DNA of 64,000 nucleotides from Arthrobacter_E sp041360795 (GCF_041360795.1 NZ_JBFUPW010000003.1:310001-374000), one strand, 5' to 3'. Shown: positions 43,261 to 51,178, counted from the first letter of the stretch. Notes: generated by a model not told the origin, from the letters alone. Translations and numbers: made by a program.

Positions 43261-44636
43261 CAGAAGCCTTCTTGTTCTGCGGCCATGTCCTTGAAGCGCG
43301 AGTACCGGCCCTGGAAGGCGACCACGAGGTCCTTGGTGGGGCCGTTACGGTGCTTGGCGATCAGGATGTCCGCCTCGCCGGCACGGGCCGTCTCCTTGTC
43401 GTACACCTCTTCACGGTGGAGAAGGATGACCATGTCGGCGTCCTGCTCGATCGAGCCCGATTCACGCAGATCGGAGACCATGGGCCGCTTGTCCGTACGC
43501 TGCTCCGAACCACGGTTCAGCTGCGACAGGGCGATGACCGGCACCTGGATCTCCTTGGCCAGCAGCTTGAGCGCACGGGAGAACTCGGAGACCTCTTGCT
43601 GGCGGGACTCGACCTTCTTGCCGCTCGTCATGAGCTGGAGGTAGTCGAGGATGACGAGCTTGAGGCCGTGCTGCTGCTTCAGGCGGCGGCACTTCGCCCG
43701 GATCTCCATCAGGGTCATGTTCGGGCTGTCGTCGATGAAGAGCGGGGCGTCGTTCATGCTCGCCATGCTGCCAGCGATCTTGTCCCACTGGTCCTGCTTG
43801 ACCGTGCCGCGGCGCAGGTCCTGGAGGTTGATCTCCGCCTCCGCGGAGAGCAGACGCATGGCGATCTCGTTCCGGCCCATTTCGAGCGAGAAGAAGACGG
43901 TGGGCAGGTTGTTGGCGATGGCGGCGGACCGTGCGAAGTCGAGGGCGAAGGTCGACTTACCCACGGCGGGACGGGCCGCGATCACGATCATCTGCCCGGG
44001 GTGCAGGCCGTGGGTCAGCTCATCGAACTCCCGGAACCCTGTGGGGATGCCGGAGATGCCGCCCGTCTGGGTGCCGGCGGCCTCGATCTCGTCGAGGGTC
44101 GGCTCCATGACGTCCTTCAGGGCGACATAGTCCTCGGTGGTGGTGCGCTCAGCCACGGCGTAGACCTCGGCCTGTGCCTGGTTGACCAGCTCCTCGACCT
44201 CGCCGTCCTGGCCGTACCCCAGCTGAACGATCTTGGTGCCGGCGGTGATCAGGCGGCGCAGCACGGCGCGCTCGGCGACGATGTCCGCGTAATAGTTGGC
44301 GTTCGCCGCCGTGGGGACGGTCTGCAGCAGCTCGTGGAGGTAGGCGGGACCGCCGATGCGGTTGATCTCGCCGCGCTTGGTCAGCTCATCGGAGACGGTG
44401 ACGGCGTCAACAGGTTCGCCCCGGGAATCCAGGTCCAGGATGGCGTCGAAGATCGCCTCGTGGGCCGGGCGGTAGAAGTCATTGCCCCGCATGACTTCGC
44501 TGACGCTGGAGATCGCGTCCTTGGAAAGGAGCATGGCTCCCAGGACGGATTGTTCAGCGGCGATGTCCTGCGGGGGAGTCCTCAGGTTGTCGTCTTGACG
44601 CGGGCCATCCACGGCCTCGATGGGCGCTACGGACAC
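43260..44636 (-). CDS. dnaB: Replicative DNA helicase
   Basis: The hexameric helicase that unwinds DNA ahead of the replication fork, 458 residues. The N-terminal helical domain (residues 20-170) has IAAEQSVLGAMLLSKDAI, and the RecA-like C-terminal domain begins FDELTHGLHPGQMIVIAARP and has Walker A ARPAVGKST with Lys227. The Walker B segment KLVILDYLQLMTSG and the arginine-finger region are intact. No intein interrupts it, unlike some mycobacterial dnaB genes. The start is GTG with AAGGAAGG upstream. It is followed by the MATE gene and preceded by a 570-base region with DnaA-box-like sites. Confidence 0.95.
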   Translation of the reverse strand: MSVAPIEAVDGPRQDDNLRTPPQDIAAEQSVLGAMLLSKDAISSVSEVMRGNDFYRPAHEAIFDAILDLDSRGEPVDAVTVSDELTKRGEINRIGGPAYLHELLQTVPTAANANYYADIVAERAVLRRLITAGTKIVQLGYGQDGEVEELVNQAQAEVYAVAERTTTEDYVALKDVMEPTLDEIEAAGTQTGGISGIPTGFREFDELTHGLHPGQMIVIAARPAVGKSTFALDFARSAAIANNLPTVFFSLEMGRNEIAMRLLSAEAEINLQDLRRGTVKQDQWDKIAGSMASMNDAPLFIDDSPNMTLMEIRAKCRRLKQQHGLKLVILDYLQLMTSGKKVESRQQEVSEFSRALKLLAKEIQVPVIALSQLNRGSEQRTDKRPMVSDLRESGSIEQDADMVILLHREEVYDKETARAGEADILIAKHRNGPTKDLVVAFQGRYSRFKDMAAEQEGF

Positions 44637-44947
44637 GGTTGCCTTCCTTTTTCCTGCTGTCTGTCAAGAAGATCTTCCCCGGGAGGGCTGACAGTAATTC
44701 GAGCCGACAGGAACTCGATCTGACAGGGATGTCCGGCCGGAGTGCGGCTCCGCCCTCCGACCGTTCCGGATCGGTCCTGGGCGGCGGTCCGCGCCCGGGT
44801 CACGGGAGGAGGAACACCCTGGAGAACCGACTTCGGGGAATCGGTCACGACGGCGGTCGCAGCGCGCGCCGTGCCCCGTCCCGGGTGGAGTACCCACTCA
44901 CGGTAGTCGGGTTTCCCACAGCCTCAAAGCCCATATTTCCTCACAGC
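44637..44947. other. Upstream region of dnaB with 16-bp direct repeats
   Basis: No gene here is supported. The stretch 44689-44726 contains two and a half copies of a 16-bp direct repeat (TGACAGTAATTCGAGC, CGACAGGAACTCGATC, TGACAG). It probably includes the dnaB promoter. A TTTCCCACA at 44912 is a poor DnaA-box match. Confidence 0.55.
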
Positions 44948-45131
44948 TGTGGATAACTTGTGGATGACTGAGCTGAGCTTGTGCGCTTCCCTGGGTCCAC
45001 CTGTGGGTAAGTAGGGGACCCTTCAACCACAAACGCCACCTGACCTGGAGAAACACTGTCTACATCGTGTGGAGGGAAAGAATTTCGGGATATTTTTTTC
45101 ATCCACAGGACGCGGCCGTGAGTGTGGACAA
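44948..45131. promoter_or_regulatory. Cluster of DnaA-box-like 9-mers between dnaB and the L7/L12-like gene
   Basis: Five sites: TGTGGATAA (44948-44956, a perfect DnaA box on the minus strand), TGTGGATGA (44959-44967), TGTGGGTAA (45002-45010), TCATCCACA (45099-45107, plus strand) and TGTGGACAA (45123-45131), the last four with one mismatch each. An AT-rich tract with seven T residues precedes the fourth. No dnaA gene is in the window. DnaA control of dnaB is the simplest idea. Confidence 0.65.
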
Positions 45132-45195
45132 CTCGCCTACTTCGCTGTGCTGGAAGCCGGTGACCTGCGCCCATGCGCGGCACGCCCGTCTGCAA

Positions 45196-45201
45196 TAGGC
45201 T
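45196..45201 (+). promoter_or_regulatory. -10 box for a leaderless transcript of the 45208 gene
   Basis: TAGGCT ends six bases before the GTG start at 45208. GGAGG lies too close to the start to act as a ribosome site, which favours a leaderless mRNA. Confidence 0.55.
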
Positions 45202-45207
45202 GGAGGC

Positions 45208-45756
45208 GTGGAACCTCTCCTGATCCCGCTTCTCATCCTGATCGCCGTCGTGGCCGTGGTTCTGCTGCTCGCTCGCCGCTGGAACCGCCCGACGGAACCC
45301 GTCGAAGAACAGGATCCGCGGGAGCTGGCTCGGGAGGCCACGCGCGGACTGAGCTCGGAGCAGCACCGTGCGCTGTACTCCCTCATCGCCCAGGAGCAGC
45401 TGATCGGCGCCATCAAGGTGTACCGCGAAGCCACCGGGGTCGGTCTGCGTCAGGCGCGCGACACCGTGCTGGCCATGGCACGCTACCCACAGCCGTATCT
45501 GGCGGCTCCTCAGGCCGCGAACGCGGGCGAGCCGGCCGAGGAGGACGCTCCGGAGGTCTTCGGCTACCGTTACCGCGCCATCGCGAGCAGTGGGGACACC
45601 ACCCTCGAGGTGAGCAGCAACATGCTCAATGACCAGATCTACGGACGGATCCGCGACCTCGCCGTCCATGGCGAGCGGGAGCAGGCCGCTGCGCTCCTCG
45701 CCCGCCACTCCACGATCTCACTCGACGAGGCCCGGGAGTTCGTCGCGCTGCTCTAG
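45208..45756 (+). CDS. Membrane-anchored protein with ribosomal L7/L12 C-terminal-like domain
   Basis: A 182-residue protein with one N-terminal membrane helix (LLIPLLILIAVVAVVLLLARRW) and a cytoplasmic domain whose core, LIGAIKVYREATGVGLRQARDTV, closely follows the L7/L12 C-terminal helix-turn (IKxxReatGlgLkeAkdlV). A second degenerate copy (ALLARHSTISLDEAREFVALL) is at the end. In L7/L12 this surface binds translation GTPases. The membrane-tethered form is of unknown function. The start is a GTG and probably leaderless. The stop codon shares CTAG with the stop codon of the convergent reductase gene. Confidence 0.7.
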   Translation: MEPLLIPLLILIAVVAVVLLLARRWNRPTEPVEEQDPRELAREATRGLSSEQHRALYSLIAQEQLIGAIKVYREATGVGLRQARDTVLAMARYPQPYLAAPQAANAGEPAEEDAPEVFGYRYRAIASSGDTTLEVSSNMLNDQIYGRIRDLAVHGEREQAAALLARHSTISLDEAREFVALL

Positions 45757-46394
45757 TGAGCGGCGATGCCGGCCAGAAGCTGCTCGAACGGGAGGGACAC
45801 CATGTCGTCCTCCCGCTGACGGGCAGGCGCCTCGGCGATGACGCCCGCGAGCTCACGGCCCGCGCGCTCGACCCGGTCGGCGAGCGAGCCCCGCTGCGCG
45901 CCGTCGTCGGTGTTCCCCCAGTCCTGCGGACCCGCGAACACGGCGGTGGGCACCACGCGCGAGCGGAGGTAGCCGAACAGAGGTCGCATGGCGTAATCGA
46001 GCACCATCTGGTGACGATCGGTTCCCGCCGTGGCGCCCAGGAGCACGGGGGTCCCCTCCAGCGCCTTCGGATCGACGACGTCGAAGAAGGACTTGAAGAG
46101 GCCGCTGAAGCTCGCGCTGAACACCGGGCTCACGGCCACCAGCCCGTCGGCGTTCTCCACGGCTGAGATGAGGTCCGCCAGGCGCGGTGCGGCGAACCCG
46201 GTGACGAAGTTGTTGGCGATGTCCACCGCGTAGTCGCGCAGCTCCACCACCTCCACCTCCGACTGGATGCCCAGGTCGGTCAGGGAGCGCTGAGTCGCCG
46301 CGGCGAGCTGATCCGCCAGCAGACGGCTCGACGACGGCACGCCCAGGCCTGCCGACAGCACCACGACCTTGCGGGGCTCAGTTGCTGATTCCAT
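45753..46394 (-). CDS. NAD(P)H-dependent FMN reductase
   Basis: A 213-residue flavodoxin-like reductase of the NADPH-dependent FMN reductase family (SsuE/MsuE or CE1759-like). The FMN phosphate loop is VLSAGLGVPSSSRLLADQL, and the second FMN-contacting segment is VSPVFSASFSGLFKSFFDVV. It gives reduced flavin to a partner monooxygenase; none is in the window. The start at 46394 is set by GGGAG about 10 bases upstream; the GTG nine bases earlier has no room for it. A 12-bp palindrome lies 23 bases upstream of the ATG. Confidence 0.85.
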   Translation of the reverse strand: MESATEPRKVVVLSAGLGVPSSSRLLADQLAAATQRSLTDLGIQSEVEVVELRDYAVDIANNFVTGFAAPRLADLISAVENADGLVAVSPVFSASFSGLFKSFFDVVDPKALEGTPVLLGATAGTDRHQMVLDYAMRPLFGYLRSRVVPTAVFAGPQDWGNTDDGAQRGSLADRVERAGRELAGVIAEAPARQREDDMVSLPFEQLLAGIAAH

Positions 46395-46416
46395 GTGATC
46401 CACACTCCCATAGTAG

Positions 46417-46428
46417 ATGCATTTGCAT
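46417..46428 (-). promoter_or_regulatory. Operator-like palindrome upstream of the FMN reductase
   Basis: ATGCATTTGCAT is a 5-bp inverted repeat around TT, within the longer AAATGCAAATGCATC on the minus strand. It covers the promoter position of the reductase gene and resembles MarR-type operators. Confidence 0.4.
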
Positions 46429-46493
46429 TTACTTTCCTTAACGCGTGTCTCCCGGATCTATTCCCAGGGCAGCTCCGGTGCTTGGATGGAGGC

Positions 46494-46916
46494 ATGCATC
46501 CCCTCGACGCGACCGCCGGTTCCTCACCCGCCGAGGAGCTGATCGGCTCCCTGGTCCGTCCGGAGCAGCAGGCCGACTCCCGGGCCCTGATCGGGCTCTT
46601 CGAGGCCTTGAGCGGGCAGGAGGCGACCGTCTGGACGGGAAAGATCGTGGGTTTCGGGCTGTACCACTACCGCTACGAGAGCGGCCATGAGGGTGATGCC
46701 CCTCCGCTCGGCTTCTCCCCGAGGAAGGGGAAGTTCGCGCTGTACGGGCTGCTGAACCACCCGGAGGCGGAGCGCCTGCTGGAACGACTGGGAAAACACC
46801 GGCGCGGAGTGAGCTGCCTTTACGTCAACAGGCTCTCCGACGTCGATCTTGAGGTGCTGACCGAGCTAGCCCGCCTCGGCTACGCCCACACCATGGCACA
46901 CGACCACCGGCCCTGA
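46494..46916 (+). CDS. DUF1801 domain protein
   Basis: A 140-residue protein matching the DUF1801 family: WTGKIVGFGLYHYRYESGHE and PLGFSPRKGKFALYGLLN hold the family residues, and the C-terminus has the conserved Leu-Asp pair (SDVDLEVLTELARLGY). Members in other bacteria include YdhG-like putative iron chaperones, but the function here is not known. The ATG at 46494 has GGAGG one base upstream, too close to act normally; a TTG 12 bases earlier is in frame. It converges on rplI with a terminator between. Confidence 0.8.
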   Translation: MHPLDATAGSSPAEELIGSLVRPEQQADSRALIGLFEALSGQEATVWTGKIVGFGLYHYRYESGHEGDAPPLGFSPRKGKFALYGLLNHPEAERLLERLGKHRRGVSCLYVNRLSDVDLEVLTELARLGYAHTMAHDHRP

Positions 46917-46966
46917 TGGTCGCCGGCCCCGCGGGCCTCGCCCGGCAGAAGACTTCCGGACATGAC

Positions 46967-47000
46967 GAAGGCGCCCCACCCACAAGGGTGGAGCGCCTTC
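46967..47000. terminator. Bidirectional terminator between DUF1801 gene and rplI
   Basis: GAAGGCGC-CCACCC pairs with GGGTGG-GCGCCTTC across a four-base loop (46967-47000). It is placed to end both the DUF1801 and the ribosomal-protein transcripts. Confidence 0.7.
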
Positions 47001-47066
47001 CGAAGTCCTGCGGCAGTTCCCTGGAGCCTCGCTGCGCTCGGTCTCAAGGAACCCTGCGCTGCTTGA

Positions 47067-47519
47067 CTACTTGCTGGCCACGATCTCCAGGTTGACCACA
47101 GCGGTCACGTCGTCGTGCAGACGGACGTTCGCGGTGTAGGAACCGGTGGACTTGATGTGGACCGGCAGCTGCACGGAGCGCTTGTCGACGGAGCCCAGGC
47201 CTGCGGCCTCGACAGCGGCGACGACGTCGCTCGGCTTGATGGTGCCGAAGAGACGACCGGCGACGCCGGCCTTCGCCTTCAGGACGACCTTCTTGGCAGA
47301 CAGCGCGGCAGCCTGAGCCTGAGCGGCCTCGAGGCTGGCCTGCTGACGAGCAGCGCGGGCAGCCTTGATGCTCTCGACCTGCTTCTCGCCACCGCGAGTC
47401 CAGGTCAGAGCGAAGCCGCGGGGCAGAAGGTAGTTACGGGCGTACCCGTTCTTGACCTCGACCACGTCGCCAGCAGCACCGAGACCGGTGACTTCCTGGG
47501 TAAGAATGAGCTTTGCCAT
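47067..47519 (-). CDS. rplI: 50S ribosomal protein L9
   Basis: A 150-residue L9 with the standard N-terminal domain (LILTQEVTGLGAAGDVVEVK and NGYARNYLLPRGFALTWT), a long connecting helix rich in Ala/Gln/Lys, and the C-terminal RNA-binding domain. It binds 23S rRNA on the large subunit. It is the last gene of the rpsF-ssb-rpsR-rplI operon; AAGGGA precedes the ATG, 17 bases after rpsR. Confidence 0.96.
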   Translation of the reverse strand: MAKLILTQEVTGLGAAGDVVEVKNGYARNYLLPRGFALTWTRGGEKQVESIKAARAARQQASLEAAQAQAAALSAKKVVLKAKAGVAGRLFGTIKPSDVVAAVEAAGLGSVDKRSVQLPVHIKSTGSYTANVRLHDDVTAVVNLEIVASK

Positions 47520-47536
47520 GGTAGTGAATCCCTTCC

Positions 47537-47776
47537 TTAGCCGCGGCCAGCGCCGGAGTAAGGGAGCAGAGCAACTTCGCGGGCGTTCTTGATTGCCTGT
47601 GCGATCTTGCGCTGTTCCTGAACGGAGACACCAGTGACACGGCGGGCACGGATCTTGCCACGGTCAGAGATGAACTTGCGCAGAAGTGCGACGTCCTTGT
47701 AGTCGATGACGGTGATGTCAGCGGCCTTCAAGGGGTTGGACTTTGGTTTGGGCTTACGGATTTCAGCCTTAGCCAT
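47537..47776 (-). CDS. rpsR: 30S ribosomal protein S18
   Basis: A 79-residue basic protein with the S18 core ADITVIDYKDVALLRKFISD then GKIRARRVTGVSVQEQRKIAQAIKNARE, which binds 16S rRNA next to S6. It lacks the zinc-binding cysteines found in some C+ forms of S18, so it is the zinc-free type. AAGGAG precedes the ATG. Third gene of the operon. Confidence 0.95.
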   Translation of the reverse strand: MAKAEIRKPKPKSNPLKAADITVIDYKDVALLRKFISDRGKIRARRVTGVSVQEQRKIAQAIKNAREVALLPYSGAGRG

Positions 47777-47836
47777 CGTGGAGCTCCTTTTCCTGGGAGC
47801 CCGTGGAGTGATCCACGGGATGGTGAATGTTGTGGT

Positions 47837-48442
47837 TTAGAAAGGCGGTTCGGAGTCCGGGCCGTTGCCCCAGCCTTCGGACACACCCGGGGTCGCCCAC
47901 GGGTCGTCCTGCGGCTGGGAGGCCGGGCGCTGCTGAGGACGGCTGTTGCCGCCGCCCCAGTTGCCACCCTGGTTTCCGCCAGAGGGGGCCGGAGAGCCAC
48001 CACCCTGGTTGCCCCAGGAGTCGCCACCGTTGCCGGACTGGCCGCCGTTCCAGCCACCGCCACCCTGACCGCCGGAGCGCTGGTTGCGGTTGACCTTCGC
48101 GTTGGCGTACCGGAGGCTCGGGCCGATCTCGTCGACCTCGAGCTCCATGACGGTGCGCTTCTCGCCTTCCTTGGTCTCGTAGGTGCGGCTCTTCAGACGG
48201 CCGCTGACGATCACGCGCATGCCCTTGGTCAGGGATTCTGCGACGTTCTCGGCAGCCTCACGCCAGATCGAAGCGCGAAGGAACAGGGTTTCCCCGTCCT
48301 TCCATTCATTCGACTGGCGGTCAAAAGTCCGCGGGGTGGAAGCAATGGTGAAGTTCGCAACGGCCGAACCGGACGGCGTGAAACGCAGTTCGGGGTCGTT
48401 GGTCAGATTGCCAATAACGGTGATTGGGGTTTCGCCTGCCAT
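47837..48442 (-). CDS. ssb: Single-stranded DNA-binding protein
   Basis: Binds single-stranded DNA in replication and repair. Residues 1-110 form the OB-fold (ITVIGNLTNDPELRFTPSG and RVIVSGRLKSRTYETKEG). A glycine-, asparagine- and tryptophan-rich linker (about 118-185) follows, then the acidic tip DSEPPF that recruits partner proteins. The 201-residue length is standard for actinobacterial Ssb. AAGGAGG precedes the ATG. It lies between rpsF and rpsR. Confidence 0.96.
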   Translation of the reverse strand: MAGETPITVIGNLTNDPELRFTPSGSAVANFTIASTPRTFDRQSNEWKDGETLFLRASIWREAAENVAESLTKGMRVIVSGRLKSRTYETKEGEKRTVMELEVDEIGPSLRYANAKVNRNQRSGGQGGGGWNGGQSGNGGDSWGNQGGGSPAPSGGNQGGNWGGGNSRPQQRPASQPQDDPWATPGVSEGWGNGPDSEPPF

Positions 48443-48497
48443 CTGCTTCCTCCTTGGGGTTCCTGCGAGAAATGTGGAGGACCGAAGTCACGCAGAA

Positions 48498-48803
48498 TTA
48501 CTCTGCGGAAACCTTCTGGTCTTCCGGACGGATGATCTTGGTGCGCAGAACGGTCTCGTTGAGGCCGAGCTGGCGGTCCAGTTCCTGAGCGGTAGCGGGA
48601 GCAGCGGTGAAGTTGACCACTGCGTAGATACCTTCAGACTTCTTCTTGATTTCGTAGGCCAGACGGCGACGGCCCCAGATGTCAACGTTGTCGACGGTTC
48701 CACCGTCGGTGGTGATGACATTCAGGAACTTCTGCAGCGACGGCTCAACGGCGCGGTCTTCGACCTCGGGGTCGAAGATCACCATCAACTCGTAAGGACG
48801 CAT
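48498..48803 (-). CDS. rpsF: 30S ribosomal protein S6
   Basis: A 101-residue S6 that starts MRPYELMVIFDPEVEDRAV and carries the typical strand DNVDIWGRRRLAYEIKKKSEG. It pairs with S18 on the small subunit. The start at 48803 has an excellent AAAGGAGGTGG eight bases upstream; an upstream in-frame ATG at 48815 would fall on that site. It is the first gene of the operon, and its leader can fold to cover the ribosome site (see 48814-48858). Confidence 0.96.
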   Translation of the reverse strand: MRPYELMVIFDPEVEDRAVEPSLQKFLNVITTDGGTVDNVDIWGRRRLAYEIKKKSEGIYAVVNFTAAPATAQELDRQLGLNETVLRTKIIRPEDQKVSAE

Positions 48804-48813
48804 ATGTGAACCC

Positions 48814-48858
48814 ACCTCCTTTGGGCTGAACGGTTACGGTCTCTCCGTAACAGGAGGT
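48814..48858 (-). promoter_or_regulatory. rpsF leader that can sequester its Shine-Dalgarno sequence
   Basis: On the minus strand ACCTCCT (48858-48852) is complementary to the rpsF ribosome site AGGAGGT (48820-48814). Between them lies a perfect hairpin GTTACGG-AGAGA-CCGTAAC (48851-48833). The fold would hide the ribosome site, a plausible autogenous control of the ribosomal operon by S6:S18, which is known in other bacteria by a different leader motif. Confidence 0.55.
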
Positions 48859-49026
48859 TCATTGCGACTGTCGGTGGCCCGACCCTCCGATTGAGGGCAA
48901 GGCGCAACACAGACTTCACAATCTTAGTGCATTTCACGCTTCAAGCCTATTCGGCGTCTCCGCAGGAGGACAGTGGCGGCGTCCGTATGTGGATCGCTGC
49001 GACAGAAGGTGCTGTGGACCGACGGT

Positions 49027-49032
49027 TAGCCT
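49027..49032 (+). promoter_or_regulatory. -10 box for a leaderless transcript of the 49039 gene
   Basis: TAGCCT ends six bases before the ATG at 49039, with no Shine-Dalgarno between them. Confidence 0.5.
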
Positions 49033-49038
49033 TGGGTC

Positions 49039-49686
49039 ATGACCACCAAGAAACCGGTCCGCCGGGCACGCCTGCGCTTCCTCATCATGCTGATCGTCGG
49101 AGTGACGACGGCGGTGATCGTCCTGCTCACGGGGCACCCGGTCCAGGCCCCGGCCGCGGGATGGGCGGCGGCCGCAGCCTCCTACGTGGGATGGGTGATC
49201 TCCAGGACCATCCGGCTCAACGCCGCGCAGACGCGCGAGCACGCGACGTCGGAGGACCCGTCCCGCGGGGTGACGGAAGCCCTCATCCTGAGCGCCAACA
49301 TCGCGGCGATCGTCGCCGTCGCGATCCTGGTGATCTCCTCCCATCAAGGGGACTCATCCGAGCGGCTGTCGAATGCCGCGCTCGGTTTCGTGACCGTCGC
49401 CCTGTCCTGGATGCTCATCCAGACCCTCTTCACCCTCCGCTACGCGGAGATGTACTACGGCGGGGACAAGGAGGGCGGTATCGCCTTCAACCAGGACGAA
49501 CCGCCTCAGTACACCGATTTCGCCTACCTGGGCACGAGCCTCGGCATGACCTACCAGGTCTCGGACACCAACCTGGAGACCACTGCCATCCGCCGCGAGG
49601 CCCTCAAACACTCGCTGCTCTCCTACCTCTTCGGCACCGTGGTCCTGGCCAGCACGATCAACCTGGTGGTCAGCATGGCGTCCTGA
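49039..49686 (+). CDS. DUF1345 membrane protein
   Basis: A 215-residue protein with four or five hydrophobic segments and the DUF1345 pattern: FLIMLIVGVTTAVIVLLTGH, then SWMLIQTLFTLRYAEMYYGG and EPPQYTDFAYLGTSLGMTYQVSDT, the last being the most conserved stretch of the family. Function unknown. The ATG is probably leaderless. It is divergent from the rpsF operon and ends at a strong hairpin. Confidence 0.85.
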   Translation: MTTKKPVRRARLRFLIMLIVGVTTAVIVLLTGHPVQAPAAGWAAAAASYVGWVISRTIRLNAAQTREHATSEDPSRGVTEALILSANIAAIVAVAILVISSHQGDSSERLSNAALGFVTVALSWMLIQTLFTLRYAEMYYGGDKEGGIAFNQDEPPQYTDFAYLGTSLGMTYQVSDTNLETTAIRREALKHSLLSYLFGTVVLASTINLVVSMAS

Positions 49687-49701
49687 CACGCACCCTGAAA
49701 T

Positions 49702-49737
49702 GCCGGTGGCCCCACGGATTTCCGTGGGGCCACCGGC
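49702..49737. terminator. Bidirectional terminator between DUF1345 and aminopeptidase genes
   Basis: GCCGGTGGCCCCACGGA pairs with TCCGTGGGGCCACCGGC (49702-49718 and 49721-49737), with flanking TGAAAT and GTTTCA extending the symmetry. It is well placed between two convergent genes. Confidence 0.85.
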
Positions 49738-49753
49738 GTTTCAGCAAGAAGTC

Positions 49754-51058
49754 TCAGACCGCCGTTCGGAAGAACAGCTCCGAGGCCTTCGCCAGGCGGA
49801 ACGGGTCCTCGACACCGCACAGCTCGCGGGCCGAGTGCATCGACAGCAGCGCGACCCCCACGTCGACCGTCCGGATGCCCAGGCGGGTGGCGGTCAGCGG
49901 GCCGATCGTGGAACCGCAGGGCACGTCGTTGTTCGAGACGAACTCCTGGTACGGCACCCCGGCCTCGGCGCAGAGCTTCGCCCAGAAAGCCGCACCCGTG
50001 GCGTCCGTGGCGTACCGCTGATTGGCGTTGATCTTGAGCAGCGGGCCGCCGTTGAGGAGGGGGCGGTTGGCGGGGTCGTGCCGCTCGGGATAGTTGGGGT
50101 GCACAGCGTGGCCGGCGTCGGCCGACACGCAGAACGACGCCGCCAGGGCCTGCCGCCGCTGGCTCACCGTGGCGCCGAGACCGTCCGAGATCCGGGTCAG
50201 GATGTCCTCGAGGATCGGACCGCAGGCGCCCGACCGCGAACCGGACCCGATCTCCTCATGATCGAACGCCGCCAGCACCGCGATCGGACCACCCGCGGGC
50301 ACGCCGGAGGCGGCATGCCCGGTCAGGGCCACGAGACCCGCATGCGTCGCCGAGAGGTTGTCCAGACGCCCGGAAGCGAAGAACTCGCCCTTCGCCCCGA
50401 ACACCGTCGGCTGCTGCGTGTCCGCCACCACGACGTCGTACCCACCGATGTCCGCGGGATCCACTCCGCCGCCCGGCACGCTCGCGGCGAGCACCGCGAG
50501 GAGGTCCTCCTGCAGCGGATCGCCCAGGCCGAACACGGGGTTCATGTGGTGCTGCTTGTCCAGGGTGAGGCCGTCGTTGACCCCTCGGTCCAGGTGGATG
50601 GCCAGCTGCGGGAAGCGGAGCACGGGCCCCGTGGCTGTGAGGTGCTCGCTGCCGTCGCGCAGGACCAGGCGCCCCGCCAGACGGAGCTCACGGTCCAGCC
50701 AGGAGTTCAGGAGCGGACCGCCGTAGACCTCGACGCCGGCCTGAAGCCACCCGAAACGTCCCGTGGTGGGGCGGGGCTTCAGCTTGAACGACGGCGAGTC
50801 CGTGTGCGCGCCCAGGATGTTGAACGGCGTGGTGGGGCCGGCGCCGTCGGGAGTGACCCAGGCGATGAGCGCCCCGTCCCGGATGATGTAGAACGCGCCC
50901 GGGCCGCCCGCCCAGGGCTCACGCTCGTCCAGCGCGGTGAAACCGGCCGCGTCGAGCCGGGCTGCCGCCTCGTGCGCGGCGTGGAAGCTCGACGGCGAGG
51001 CGCTGACGTAAGCGCCCAGGTCCTGGATGTGTTCGTATGCGGTGGCAGGTGAAGACAT
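49754..51058 (-). CDS. M18 family aminopeptidase
   Basis: A 434-residue zinc aminopeptidase of the M18 family (aspartyl aminopeptidase type). The metal-binding histidine lies in LGAHTDSPSFKLKP near residue 85, and the second metal site and catalytic glutamate are in AAFDHEEIGSGSRSGACGP. The DAGHAVHPNYPERHD segment holds another ligand and ends in the conserved RPLLNGGPLLKINANQRYATD. It removes N-terminal amino acids from peptides in the cytoplasm. The ATG at 51058 is not preceded by a clear ribosome site. The gene stands alone. Confidence 0.92.
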   Translation of the reverse strand: MSSPATAYEHIQDLGAYVSASPSSFHAAHEAAARLDAAGFTALDEREPWAGGPGAFYIIRDGALIAWVTPDGAGPTTPFNILGAHTDSPSFKLKPRPTTGRFGWLQAGVEVYGGPLLNSWLDRELRLAGRLVLRDGSEHLTATGPVLRFPQLAIHLDRGVNDGLTLDKQHHMNPVFGLGDPLQEDLLAVLAASVPGGGVDPADIGGYDVVVADTQQPTVFGAKGEFFASGRLDNLSATHAGLVALTGHAASGVPAGGPIAVLAAFDHEEIGSGSRSGACGPILEDILTRISDGLGATVSQRRQALAASFCVSADAGHAVHPNYPERHDPANRPLLNGGPLLKINANQRYATDATGAAFWAKLCAEAGVPYQEFVSNNDVPCGSTIGPLTATRLGIRTVDVGVALLSMHSARELCGVEDPFRLAKASELFFRTAV

Positions 51059-51178
51059 GGTTCAAGGCTAGCCCCCTGGCACCGTGCACCCGGGGCCGAC
51101 GGCCCGCCACACTCCGAACCGCCCACCGGTGAACACGGGGTGGGCGGACCGGACCGCCGAACGGCGCAGTGGCCGGGC

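Noticed and set aside
44948..45131. The chromosomal origin oriC
   Set aside because: dnaA, dnaN and rpmH are absent and the gene order places the origin beyond the right edge; five sites are too few for a standard actinobacterial oriC.
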